From Nothopassalora personata (lineage: Eukaryota; Ascomycota; Dothideomycetes; Mycosphaerellales; Mycosphaerellaceae), in the NCBI GenBank assembly GCA_033816765.1, contig CM066296.1:620001-684000 (forward strand): a stretch of 64,000 nucleotides of DNA, written 5' to 3'. The position numbers were made by a program, and so were the translations under genes. Of the stretch, positions 12,130 through 24,064 are shown piece after piece (the first letter of the stretch is position 1; each line of letters begins with the position of its first letter). A model generated the notes under the pieces. The model saw nothing but the letters and a program-made list of their open reading frames with translations, did not search any database and was not told where the DNA came from.

Positions 12130-15100
12130 TATTAAATGCAACCTATTAATAGGGTAAGGCTACCGAAGTTAGAGTCGTATACGCATAACCTAGGGTATTA
12201 CTACGGCGCCTTTACGGTTCGGCTGCGACTCGCTAATAACGCGGGAGTAGAGCGCGTAAGTAACGCTATCTACTACGCGGTACCTATAGGTAGGCTATTA
12301 GTAATTTTAGGTAGACCCTAGAGGTACCGTAATCGGATCGTAAAGAGCGATTATAAGGACTAGTAGTACTACGGTATAGAGACGCCTACGATTTAGTAGC
12401 GTAACGCACGCGAGTTCCTTAAGGATCTCGAGAGCTTAAAGTAGGTTTATACGATAAGTGTTCGGGCTATTACTATAGTAGTACCCGAAGGAGAGGGCCC
12501 CTCGTAGCCTAAAGAATTTGTAGACTTCCGAGATGTATACGTACCTAATGAGTAGGCGAAGCGTAAGATACCCGACGGGGTTAAGTATACGATTAATCTC
12601 GTTAAAGGGAAGAAACTCCCTTTTAAGCCGCTATACTACTAGTCCTTAACTAAGCTAGAGGCCTTAAAGGAGTACCTTACGTAAGTAATAGAGAAGGGGT
12701 AGATTAGGCGATCCGTAAGCAAGGCGGGTACGCCTATCTTATTCGTGCTAAAGAAAGACGGCACCCTTAGGCTCTATATAGACTATAGAGGCTTAAACGA
12801 GATTATAGTAAAGAACCGATACCCCCTACCCCTAATTAGCGAGACGCTAGATAGGTTGTTAGGTTCTAGGTTCTTTACTATAATCGGTTTAAAGGACGCC
12901 TACTATCGTATCCCTATTAAGCGAGGCGATAAGTAGAAGACTACGTTTCGTACGCGATACGGATACTACAAGTACCTAGTGATACCGTTCGGGTTAACTA
13001 ACGCACTAGTAACCTTTTAAGGGTATATTAATAAGGCGCTAACCGGCTTAGTTAATAACATTTACGTAGTCTACCTAGATAATATCCTTATCTATAGCGA
13101 GACGCGTAAGGTACACGTACGAGCCGTACGCGAAGTGCTTACGAGGCTACGGAAGTTTACTCTATTCGCAAACCCTAAGAAGTGTCACTTCTTCTAGGAG
13201 AGTATAGAGTTCCTTAGGTTTATCGTAAGCGCCGTAGGCGTATCGATAGATAGGAGTAGGGTAGCCGCTATCGAGGAATAGCCTACACCTACGACCTTTT
13301 ATAAGGTCTAGTCCTTCCTTAGGTTTTGCAACTTCTACCGGCGTTTTATAGAAGGATACTTAAGGGTCTATAAGCCCCTAACGGACCTACTAAAGGGATC
13401 TAAGGACGGTAAGAAGTAGGGCCCTCTTACGTGGACCTTAAGCGAAGAGTAGGCGTTTCGATAGCTTAAGGCCGGATTCTTAGGTACACTAATACTTAGG
13501 CACTTCGATCCTACGCTACGCACGCGAGTCGAAACCGACGCGTTAGGTTTCGCGATCGTAGGTATTATATCCTAATTGTTTAGTACTAAGTAGCATCCTA
13601 TCGCGTTCTATTTACGTAAGATAATACTAGCCGAGTATAACTACGAGACGCACGATTAGGAGCTACTTATAGTAGTTAAGGCTTTTAAGTATTAGAGGCT
13701 ATACTTAGAGGGCGCTACGTATACGGTACGAGTACTAGTCGACTACGCTAACCTATAGGGCTTTATAACAGTTAAGTAGCTAAATAGGCGGTAAGCTCGA
13801 TAGGCTACGTTCCTATAGTCTTTTAATTTTGTAGTAGAGTATCGGCCGGGTAAGACTAACCTAGCCGACGCGCCTTCGAGACGTAGTAACTACGTAGCTA
13901 TAACGTAATAAACTTCGAACTTACTACCTACCTTATAAAGTAAGCTATCTTTCTAGAAGGAGTCTCTAGAAGGGACAAGCGAGCCGACGGTAAAGCGCGC
14001 GCTTACTACCTACGAGGCGATATAGGGCGACATAGGCGCGGTAATAGTAGTACGGAGAGGTAACCTTCCCTATTAAGACAAGCCGTCGTTACTAGTAGTA
14101 GTATACGCTACAGTAATATAGGGTTAAGCTTATAGCTCGACGGGTAAGTTAATCCTACTCTTAATAAAGATCGCGTAGTAGTAAGACGACTAGTATATTG
14201 TATACTTAGCGTAGGCGCTAAGCGCGAGGGACGCTAAGGGATAGTATATAAAGGATAAACTTATGTACTACGGAGACGCGATCGTAGTACCTAGGGATTA
14301 CGTAATTAGGTCGCATCTAATTTGTATATACTACGACGACGTCCTCGCGGGTCACTTTAGAAGGACTAAGACTAAAGAGCTGTTACGACGTAATTATTAG
14401 TAGGACTCACTTAGTACGGACGTAAAGCAATACGTCTAAGCCTATAGAACCTACTAGGGTTCGAAGGCTAAACGCTATCGACCCTATAGTAGGCTATAAC
14501 CGCTTCCTAGACCGGAGCGGCCGTAGTAGGAAATTACTATAGATTTTATTACGGACCTACCTCTAAGTACGGGAGCCGGTTACGTATATAATACGATCCT
14601 AGTAATAGTCGATTGCTACTTAAAAATAAGCTTATACACCCCGACGACGAAGACTTACATAGCCGTAGAGCTTACGAGGCTCCTACGAGACGAAGTCGTA
14701 CGACACTATAGTGTCCCGTTAGGTATAGTAAGCGACCGAGGTCCGGTCTTTACTAGTTAGTTTTAGAGTAACTTCTACTTCGAGGCGCGTGTAAAGCGTA
14801 AGCTATCTACGGCCTTTCACCCTTAGACTAACGGCTAAACTAAGAGGGTAAACTAAACCCTCGAATAATATCTTCGTTATTACTATAGTAACAATTAAAC
14901 TAAGTGGGCTAAGTAGCTTACAGTTACTAAATTCGTAGCTAATAACAGCATCTACCTAATACTACGGATAAGTCCGTTCGAGATAGCGTATAGTTAGCGA
15001 CCTAAGATTACCCCTACACTAACTAGATCTCGAGACGAGACCTAGGGGGGGAAGTACTAGTAGCGGTAATAGCTACGAGTCGTATATAAAAACTACGCGC

Positions 15101-15590
15101 TACACTCGAGGAGCGATAGAAGGCTATAGTAGAAAGCTAGGCTCGCTACTATAATAAGACCTACTAAGCTAAGACCTACCGCGTAGGTAACTTAGTCCTA
15201 TTATTAACGAAGAACCTTAAGTTAGCAGTGCTAAAGAAGAAGATAGGTCCGAAGTTTATCGGCCTATACCGCATTACGGACGCTATCGGTTCGTAGGCGT
15301 ACCGCCTAGCGCTACTAGCCGACTTAAGGCTCTATAACGTCTTCTATATCTCTCTCCTCGAGCCGTATATCGGTAGCGATAAGGATAGACCCGTACCCCC
15401 TCTAGCTAATAAGGACGGAGAGTATAAGGTAGAGGCAGTACTAGATAGGCGTAAGCGTAAGGGCAAGCTATAGTATCTAGTCTAGTAGAAGGACTAGCTA
15501 GAGGAGTATAATAGCTAGGAACCGGCGGAGGGCCTCGCGAATACGGATCGTATAGTAGCCGACTATAAGGCGTTAAGGAGAAGTAAATAA
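12130..15590 (+). pseudogene. pol remnant of Gypsy B (RT, RNase H, integrase, chromodomain)
   Basis: The clearest uninterrupted piece is 12,745-12,936, which holds LRLYIDYRGLNEI and RYPLPLI, typical of Gypsy reverse transcriptase. The palm motif at about 13,063-13,100 reads VVYLDNILIYS, where the second Asp of YLDD has become Asn. RNase H landmarks (ETDALGFAI, ETHD, EYRPGKTNLADAPSR) run to about 13,900. Integrase core landmarks are IDFITDLP, VSDRGPVFTS and STAFHP. The chromodomain near 15,430-15,535 reads RRKRKGKL then YLV, with its Trp codons now TAG. It is not translatable as it stands. Confidence 0.85.
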
Positions 15591-15599
15591 GACTAGTAT

Positions 15600-16957
15600 A
15601 GAAGTACTAGAGCATAAATAAAACTTTTCTTAACTATAAATAAAATAAAAGCTAAAGAGTAGCGCGCCTATTAGGGGCCACGTAGAGTAGTAGTAGGCGA
15701 GGAGCCCGCGAGTAGCGTGTGAGGCGAGCGCCTCAGTTATCGTCGTCGCGTAGTAACTTAGGTAGGAATGCCTAGTCGGCGGCGGTAGTATTAATGTTCT
15801 ACGCCTATAGGAACTAGGACTACGGTTAGTAGGGTATACGTATATAACGAATATACGACTTACGGCGCGGCCGAGTTCGAATAGCCTATTAAGGGCGCGG
15901 TTCTACTCCTACTAGAGCGCGAGGGCTACGGCGGCGGGGGCGGCGGTAGTAGTAGCGGCGGCGGGGGCACGTATACGGGTCTCCCCGGTACGCTTATACT
16001 TATACGCATTCAACTGCCTAATAGCCTATAGAAAGGGTTAGCCGAAGCATAGGAGACGTACTAGAGCCCCCCCCCCCGCGAGTAGTAGTCGACTCGTAGG
16101 AGCGAAGTAGCGACTTACCTCCGTAATATCGTTACCTAGCTAGGTATATAGGCGGATCTACTCTACTAGCTCCTACTACTAGAGGTCTATAGGCGCCTAG
16201 CCTATTATAGCCGTAAGGAAGTCGCGCTAGGAGCGCGCGGCGCGTAGGCGGCTTACTAGCGAGGCGATAGCGTAGCTAGTGTTAGGCACGCACTTATGTC
16301 TATTACGCCTATAGCGGCCGCACTTCTTTAGGAGCTCGCCGGTAGTAACACTATTACAGTTATCGGCTTCGTCTAGTAAGTAGTTAGTATACGAATCGTA
16401 GGCGGCGCGCGTAGAGACTTACCCTTAACGAAGTATAGGAGGTACCGTATGTATATATTAATCCTCTACGAGAGCTTAGTAGCGGGCGAGGGCGTTAGTA
16501 GCTACGAGGGGGATGCTAGTCGCTTACGACTACTAGGCGTTCTAGGTACGTCGCGTACTAGAGCCGCCTAGCGGCGCTCGTCTTCTAAGGTACTAGTAGT
16601 ACTATCGCTACTAATACTACGGAAGGAGGCGGAGCGGCTAGAGGACGGAGGCGAGGAGGGCCCGTTAGACATAATAATAATAATGCTAGCGAGGCGCTTA
16701 CGGTAAGGGTGCGGTACGGGTACGTAGTAGTAGTATAGCGGAGGTAGTACGCTAGGGAACGTACTAGGAGAATAGGGCTAGGTTAGGCTAGAGTTTTATA
16801 CCCCTAACTAGCTACGTCGGTATAGTAACTAAGCCTTACTTACCTACACCTACATAACGATACGTACGTAACCCGCATATAGGCCGTATAGCAACTATAG
16901 TTCTAGAAGTACGTAGGAACCTCTACGTAGCAACTAGCGAGCTAAGGACAGCTCGCA
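15600..16957 (+). other. Long 3' region of Gypsy B, unusually rich in GGC/GCC repeats
   Basis: About 1.36 kb lie between the end of pol and the polypurine tract. It contains simple GGC/GGT runs near 15,930-15,970 and a C9 run near 16,070. I see no recognisable domain on either strand. It could be a captured sequence, an extra frame destroyed by RIP, or a long untranslated region. Confidence 0.5.
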
Positions 16958-16973
16958 CGGGAGGGGAGGCAAT

Positions 16974-17169
16974 TATAAGGGGCAGCCTAGTAGCTAACCC
17001 TTACATATGGCCTTATATATAACATACGGTCGCGACCGGCTACTAAGCCGTACGTAACACGTATACGTACACCTTGCGACGCGCGATGCGTCTTAAACAA
17101 AAGGCAAGAATTAGTTTATCTACGACTAGTAGGTCGTAGGCGTACTATACATTACGACATCCCTTAACA
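16974..17169 (+). repeat. Gypsy B 3' LTR
   Basis: 196 bp, direct copy of 10,569-10,764. It begins TATAAGGGG (TG changed to TA) and ends CCCTTAACA. Confidence 0.9.
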
Positions 17170-17174
17170 GTTAA
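17170..17174. repeat. Target-site duplication GTTAA, right copy
   Basis: Matches 10,564-10,568. Confidence 0.9.
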
Positions 17175-17845
17175 TCTATCTTACGCTTCTTCGATATTTA
17201 GTAGTAGATATCGGTTTTTAATCGTAATCTCGTTTAACTTTCGATAGTCTTATACGAGTCGTAGTTTCCCGTTTACTTTTAGAACGAAGATATATAGAGT
17301 TCCTATACTTAAGGTAGATCTTCTTATCTATCCTTTAGCTAGCTTCTCCTTTAGCTATTCTCGTAGGGTCTATAGCTCTTTCTTAGACATTTAACATAGG
17401 GGTCCCTATAGAGGCTCTTTCCCTAGCTAAATGTTTATCTTATAATCCTATAGTTAGTACTTAGGTAAGGCATCCTTACCTCTTTCCTCTTTAAAGAGTC
17501 GCGACTACTTACGATACTCTTTAGGAATCCTTAACTCTAAAATATTAGTATCCTTCGATAGTATATTACTTCTATTACTACTACTAACTTCGTAACCCGG
17601 CGGCCCTACGCTAGTGTCTATCCCGGTCGAAGGTAGTTCTTCTATCCTTCTATTTAGCGTAAGCTATATCCTATTTAGCTGTCTCTTTACCTTATCTACT
17701 AGCGAACGCTACCGCTACGTAGGCTAAATGTCGATAACGTAGTCGCATTCCCTAAATATAAGTACTCCTCTTCTCTAGTTAATTTCTAGATTATACTTTC
17801 TTAACTAAGGTATACCTAGTACGATGTTATAACTAGCTATATTAG

Positions 17846-18215
17846 TATTAACGACTGATAGGTTATGTTAACCTTAAATTTAGAGGGGGTCCCTTAGGTC
17901 TAACTTGCCCTAATTTCATTTAGGTTTAATTAGACATTTAGGTAAGCTAGTAGGACCTAGTATAGCTATTAAGATATATACTACGTAGCTAAGCATTGTA
18001 AGCGTAGCATTAAGGCAACAATTCAATTTATACCTCTCGAGTAGAGGGTATAGGGGTTTAGGTCCGCCAATCCTCTTATTTTATCTAGCTACTACGCTAC
18101 TTGTCACGTGACCTAATTTCCCGGTCCCGGGACCGGCAAATACCCCTGCTTACGTAAGCACCGCTCTATACCACCACAACTCGGATAGGCCTACATAGGG
18201 TAGTTAGTAGACATT
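17846..18215 (+). repeat. Solo LTR of element X inside the protease of element A
   Basis: 370 bp, the inverted copy of 9,820-10,188. The same five bases, ATTAG, flank it at 17,841-17,845 and 18,216-18,220. The two halves of the element A protease lie on either side, so this is a separate insertion later reduced to one LTR. It appears less RIP-affected than the other copy (it keeps more CA/TG, for example a CACGTGAC where the other has TACGTAAC). Confidence 0.75.
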
Positions 18216-20920
18216 ATTAGTAATATCTAAGATAATCTCCTCGTAGTACCGTTAGATAGTAAGTAGTAGCGGTATCGTCTCGCGCTCTATACTAGGTAAG
18301 GATAATCCGTCTACCGCGATTAATTTATAACCCTCTTTCTTCTTATAGGTAGCGATCCTATGTCTTATAATAAATAATTCGGAGGTAAAGTTCCCGCTTA
18401 CTCCGGAATCTATTATAGCATATATCTTATACCCGTTAACGATAATCTTAGTTCGAAATACTATTATTATTAGTAATGCTTAAGCCTTTTCTATGTTGTA
18501 TAACTCCCTTCGGTCGCTTATTCCTAGGGAGTTAATCTTTTTCCCTATTCGTACGTAGAACGTCGTACTTCGTGTCTCGAGGCCTCCGCTTAAACCTAGC
18601 GCGGGCCTTTCTATATCCGTACCTACATTCTATAACGTTCCTAGATCTTCTACGTTTCTAAGTAGAGTACGCGTACGTATTATACTACATTACGCAATTT
18701 ATTCGATATAAATGTTCCTAACGGTATAAGGTATCCGGTTCCTATTATTCGGCTTCCTATCGGTAGTCGTTTTATAATAGCGGTTACTAAATTCTCGGTT
18801 ATTTCTATAAGTAGATATCCCCTAGCTATACCTCGTAGGGTATCGAGTGTCTTATTAAACTTAATAGAGTATAGCATTCTTTGTCCGCCTATCTTAGGTA
18901 GGAATTCTTCGTACCTTCTTTATAGGTATACGATTATATTATATAATTTCTTAGGTACATTAATCGTAAAGGTTAGTTATTTATTATTATCGTTAGTATC
19001 GCTCTCTTCTCCTTCGGAGGAATCTTCTTCGCTTAATTCTTCCGGATCCTAATCTTCCTCGATAGTATCTAGCCCGGTAGTTTCTTAACTTTCTTCCTAT
19101 AGTTCCGGTAACTACGATCCGTTCTATCCTAGGTCCTAGTTTTCCTTATCGCTTCTATCGTCGTTAAAGTAGGATTCGTCGATATCTACTTCTCGGAGCG
19201 TAGCGTTTTACCTATACGTCGCTCCTAGGGTTCCTCTTAGTTACTAAGGCTAATACCCTACGCCTAATTTTACGGCGTAGTAAACTTAATACAAGTCTTA
19301 GTAATAGAATCGCTAATAAAGGCTTCTATAACTATTTTAAGATTTAGATTTAATCTCGTAGTCGACTCTTCGTACTATTATATTAAACTGTTATAGTTAG
19401 TTCTTCGCATTAAATGGAATAACTACTATTTACTACCTATAGTATCCTCCTCGTCCTTCTAAGGGGTCTAGGAGAGGCGTCGTACTTCTATTACTAGCTC
19501 TCTCCCCTACTCTCCGAGTATAGTCGGTATCTCCTCGAGATCTAACGCTACTCTTAGATTTACTAGTTCGGGGTTACATTATATTAAACTGTTCGCGGCG
19601 CACTATATTCTTACCGCGGTAGTCCCTTACTAGGTAGCTAGGTTTGCTATATCCGTAGTAAGTTCGTATTTCTTTCGAACTTCGGGATGCTCTATTCCCG
19701 TTACTATTCCTAATCTTACGACCTTTCTCGGTAACGTCGAGTTCTATTAGCTATAGTCCGTAGTACGGTTTGTTCCTAGGCTTATTATTATAGTTGTCGT
19801 AGAAGCCTCTATTACGGTTATCGTAGCCTAGTATATATCTAGCCTTTCCGGATACCTTAGAGTCGTATCGTCGTTCTATAGCTCTCTCGTAGAGCTTGTC
19901 GTTAAGATTAATTGTAACTCTAACGAGGTCGCCTAAGCTATCGATTTTCCGACCGTCCCTTATTAACTCGTCCTTAATATACTCCTTTAGTCCTCTTCGG
20001 TATATAACTTAAAGTGCTTTATTGTCCTAATTAGTAAGTTACGCGTATTCTTAGAATTTAGTAGTATATTCGGTAGTAGATGTCTTCTAGGTTAAATGCT
20101 AAATAATACGAACGGTAGTAGTAATCTTATTAGAGACACTAAAGACGCTCTTTATAGTATACTTAAGATAGTTATATAACCTAAAGATTCCATCGGTATT
20201 GTCTTCTCCGTTGCTATCTAGGTATTTCCTAAGGAATAGTTTAACCTAATACTATACTCGTCCTCTTAAGAAGGTAGTAGTAAAGATAGGCTTAAGGTTC
20301 TTAGGTATAGAGTTAAATAAGAAGTATATATCTATCTAAGAAACCTAAGTATCGAACTTATCTCGGTCGCTATAGTAGTATTCCGGCTTACTAATCTTAA
20401 GAGTATCGTTGCCTATATAAGTAGCTAAGGCATTAATAGTATCGTTCGCGGTCTAAGGTCGTCGGGCTCTACTTACTTTACTAGGGGCGGGTGTTCCCCG
20501 TTTACTCTATCGGTCTCCTATCGTAGAGGGCGTTTAAAGCTATTAGGTTTAGTATAACCTAATAATATTATAAGTTAAGAAGATAAGCTTAATCGGGTTT
20601 GTTCTCGGGCTAATAGGAAGTTAAGGGAGAGTAATAAAGCAGTAGCTATCTTATCTCGTAGAGACTAAGTAGTAGTAAGGTAGAGGTTATGTTATAGTGT
20701 ATTCTAAATAGTAACATTAAACAGTAAGTTAAACGCATCGAAACTATAAGGGATTCTTAGCGTTCCTAAATATAAAGGAGATTCGTAGATCTCGGTAATT
20801 AGTCTAATTATTCTAAGTATAAGCAGTCTAATCGCCCTAAGTCTAAGCGCTTAGGTAGGATAAATCACGTACTCGTCTCGTTGTTATAATTCTAGGGTCT
20901 ATAGGAATTATTCCGTAATA

Positions 20921-21364
20921 GTTACTACCTAGCTATAAGAGCCTTCTTAAGCCGAGAGAACCTTCTATTTACTTCTAAAAGCGGAAAGATAAGGCCTAAA
21001 TATGTCTAAAAGTAGGTCTATAAAGATCTCTTATATATATAGATCTAATAAGATCGCTATCCTTAGTATATACCTTCTTATAGCCAATCTAGTATCTAAA
21101 GCTAGTAAAGCTGTTCGAGATTAATATAGCAACATAGGTAATATTAAGTTAATTAGATTGCCTTTATAGTAGTTAGTCTAAAGGGGGAGTGTTATAAATT
21201 AGGTAACTAATAGCTATATTAGTTAGGACTTAGCATATATACACTATATTACACTATTTCTATAGCTAGATAGTCTTATACCCTGTAGCAATTTATAAGG
21301 GTTACTAATCCACCCTATCGTCTCAATCTAGAAGCTTGTACTCGTCAAATACCTATTTACAACA
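20921..21364 (+). mobile_element. 3' end of an older Copia-like element with its LTR
   Basis: GTTAC at 20,921-20,925 follows the LTR end of element A and is its presumed target duplication. Then comes about 250 bases of degraded coding-like sequence. A polypurine tract (AAGGGGGAG, ending 21,189) and a 175-bp LTR (21,190-21,364) follow, starting TGTTATAAATT and ending TACAACA. The tract-plus-TGTTA junction is typical of the 3' end of a plus-strand Copia. The rest was separated by the insertion of element A. Confidence 0.65.
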
Positions 21365-22387
21365 AAACTTGTGCACAGCCGGTACAGCTGACACATCAAG
21401 CGTCATGCTTACCTACAGTCCTCCCATATCAGGCCGTCCTTGCAAATTCTGAACAGCTTCATGATATGACGATAGATCGGTGCTGATGAACAGTCACCTC
21501 AGATAAGTATCACCGATGTTCGTGGATCGATCAACCAGATGCAGGATGCAACGCACCAATACGAGGTGGCCAATGAAAAGTTTCTTTAGAGATAAAAGTG
21601 ATTTCGAGTAAGTAGGGCATGCCTCAATATGTCCAACCGCTCCAGAAAAGCTACAAGTCGATAAAGAAGTGCCACGTTCCCGCGCCAGAGAGGGCTTCAG
21701 CAGACTATGAGGAGGAAGAACGGAAGCTTGAGGAGGGAGCCGGTCAAAGGCAATAGCTAGATATATAGCATATGAAAGACTTATCTGTTGGAACTCCTTC
21801 TCAGATCATCGTCGCCTTCTTGTTCTCGTGCTGTACTTGTCATGAAGTTGAGAAGAAGACATCCAATACGAAGCCGATCGAATGAACAATGAGAGTGATA
21901 CAATGCTTGCATATTGTTGCCAACGCTGTAGATCAAGTTCGACGGGACTCAGACATAGCCACGGTGGACAGGGCTTCTACCACAGATGATCCATCTGGAC
22001 CTCTCGTCGCGTCCCCTCAACTTCGATTTCTTTCCTGCATCATCATCTGTAGTCCATCAAGCTCCAGCATCTTCCAGGCCCCGGCTGCAAGCATGGACAA
22101 GCCTTGTTCTACCGGGAGCCGAGCTGTACGGAGCAACATGAGCCTTTGCAACTTCGTTCGACGCTATACGCAAAGGGAAGGTCGCATCGAGGAACGGGGC
22201 TTGTCAGATGTGCTACGCATTGCAGCATGCACTCCTCACGACGCCTGTAGTACAGTTTGTGGGAGCGGGTATCGCGGATGATGCATACCCATGGGAAGTA
22301 GGAACTCTCAAGCTGGGCCGGCCGTAAAATGTACATTGTAGCTCGTGGCCGAGAGCAAGAGAACAACACGTGAAACTGGTGGCTACA
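21365..22387. other. Gene-free stretch between the transposon island and the oxalate decarboxylase gene
   Basis: Base composition becomes normal for the rest of the window from about 21,310 on. I see no gene here. A frame at 21,889-22,281 has no recognisable features and I do not support it. The 3' part should hold the promoter of the next gene. Confidence 0.6.
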
Positions 22388-24064
22388 ATGCATGCACTGA
22401 CCATAGTATCGAATGTCCTGCTGATCGCAGGTTCTGGACTGGCTGCGCCAGCAAGACAGCATCCATTATTACATTCAGCTCAGTCCAGATCTAATCCGTA
22501 TCGCAAAGACTACCAGGATCAGTATGACCACAAGGTCGATAGCATCGGAAGGGACCTCCACCCAGAGCCGCTACGCAATGGCGATGGCACATCTGTCCTT
22601 GGGCCACGCAATAGGTTGCGAGAACAGGAGAACCCTGACATGATTCGGCCTCCATCTACGGACCACGGAGACTTCAAGAACATGCGCTGGAGTTTCGCAG
22701 ACTCTCACATGCGAATCGAAGAAGGCGGCTGGACTCGTCAGACAACAAGGCGCGAAATGGACTCCTCGGTAGAGATAGCTGGCGTCAACATGCGCCTGGA
22801 TCAAGGCGTGATCAGAGAACTTCACTGGCACAAAGAGGCAGAGTGGGCCTATGTTCTTGAGGGTAAAGTTAGAGTCACGGCGCTTGACACTGACGGTAAG
22901 ATTGAGCTCACCCAGATATTTAACATGGAAACCTGCTTACTCGGGTGCAGGTGGCTCCTTCGTAGACGATGTCGAGAAGGGAGATCTGTGGTACTTTCCA
23001 CCAGGCTATCCCCACTCTCTACAGGGGCTGGCACCTAATGGCACAGAATTCCTTCTTATCTTTGACAATGGAGGGTTCAGTGAGGTACCTACCCACGTGC
23101 CCTGCACTGCCACAACTGCTCACGCTATGCCCAGGAAAGCACATTCCTCTTGACAGAGTGGCTGAAGCACACACCCAAGTCTGTGGTTGCTGAGAACTTT
23201 AGACTGCCTCCAGAGGTCTTTGACACGCTGCCCAAGAGCGAAAAGGTATATGTGCCTATCCTTTGATCGTTGGAGCACCCACTCATAGCATGCAGTACAT
23301 CTTCCAAGGCGAGCTGCCTGGCTCGATCGACGAAGAGAAGCCGAAGACTTTCAAGAAATCGAAGCTGAACTTCACACATAAGATGCTCGACCAGACCCCT
23401 GAAGTCACCAGTGGAGGACGTGTGCGCATTACTGACAGCCACAACTTCCCCATCTCAAAGACTGTGAGTACCACGCAAGCTTACACTTCACACAGCAGCT
23501 AATTATGACCTCGAAGATCGCGGCCGGGCACCTTGATATTGAGCCCGGAGCTTTGCGCGAAATGCATTGGTAAGTACACTGAGGGTCGCTCGGCACCTTC
23601 GCCTGACTCAGGCAGATGCTGATTTATTACTCTTTGCTTTCAAGGCATCCCAATGCTGATGAGTGGTCCTTCTTCATCCGAGGACGAGCGCGTGTAACTA
23701 TCTTCGGTGCACAGGGTAACGCTAGGACCTTCGATTACACCGCAGGAGACGTGGGTGTTGTGCCCAAGAACATGGTATGAGCTTCTCACTCCGCCGGACC
23801 CGCCCTTTCCGTAAGCTGATAATTGTGCAGGGTCACTTCATCGAGAACCTGAGCGACGACGAGCCACTAGAGGTGCTTGAGATCTTCCGGGCAGATGAGT
23901 TCCAAGACTTCTCGCTTTTCCAGTGGCTTGGAGAGACTCCGCAACGGCTCGTGCGAGATCACCTGTTCCAGAACGATCCCAAGGGAGCTGCCAAGTTTGC
24001 AAAGGCTATACAGTCTGCCGAGAAGGACGCCATCAAGGCACAAGTCTTCCAATCGGAGCTGTAG
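22388..24064 (+). CDS. Secreted bicupin oxalate decarboxylase (seven exons)
   Basis: Predicted to decarboxylate oxalate to formate and CO2 outside the cell. Exons: 22,388-22,895, 22,951-23,084, 23,135-23,245, 23,296-23,463, 23,517-23,569, 23,645-23,774 and 23,831-24,064. All introns are GT-AG, 50-75 nt, and phases agree, giving 445 aa, the usual family length. The first 24 residues form a signal peptide ending near GSGLAAPA. Cupin 1 has HWHKEAEW and [13 protein letters not shown]; cupin 2 has MHWHPNADEW and KNMGHFIEN, so both metal sites look complete. The loop FSEEST corresponds to the SENST lid of Bacillus OxdC, whose Glu is the proton donor. That favours decarboxylase over oxidase (inference). 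An in-frame GTG upstream is not a likely start. It is the first intact gene beside the transposon island. Confidence 0.92.

Larger units (their letters stand above)
10569..17169 (+). mobile_element. Complete Gypsy chromovirus-type element B with chromodomain, RIP-inactivated
   Basis: The 6,601-bp element is bounded by 196-bp LTRs and the 5-bp duplication GTTAA. In order on the plus strand: gag with zinc knuckle (10,880-11,990), reverse transcriptase (12,600-13,110), RNase H (13,500-13,910), integrase (14,290-15,060) and a C-terminal chromodomain (about 15,430-15,535). A polypurine tract lies at about 16,958-16,970, just before the 3' LTR. It sits inside the reverse transcriptase of element A. 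The order and chromodomain place it in the chromovirus branch of Ty3/Gypsy. All frames carry TAG/TAA stops. Confidence 0.9.
10189..20920 (-). mobile_element. Gypsy LTR retrotransposon A, minus strand, carrying nested insertions
   Basis: Pieces of one minus-strand Gypsy pol flank the nested elements. At 10,200-10,380 the minus strand gives KKEVKFLGFIIS and YIIVYIDDILV, the reverse transcriptase palm. At 17,180-17,300 it gives KLRLV, DYRKLNEI and IKNRY, an earlier part of the same domain. The protease is split at 17,700-17,845 and 18,216-18,450 (YNIVLGIP and AIIDSGVSGNFTSE). Gag occupies roughly 18,450-20,500 and the 5' LTR ends at 20,920, followed by GTTAC. RT through LTR is therefore present, while RNase H and integrase are missing here. 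Stops at Trp and Gln positions make it inactive. Confidence 0.8.

Noticed and set aside
21889..22281. 130-codon frame upstream of oxalate decarboxylase
   Set aside because: No domain, no homologous look, and an overlapping frame on the other strand is equally long.
22370..22387. Upstream start for oxalate decarboxylase
   Set aside because: The codon at 22,370 is GTG; the ATG at 22,388 gives a clean signal peptide.
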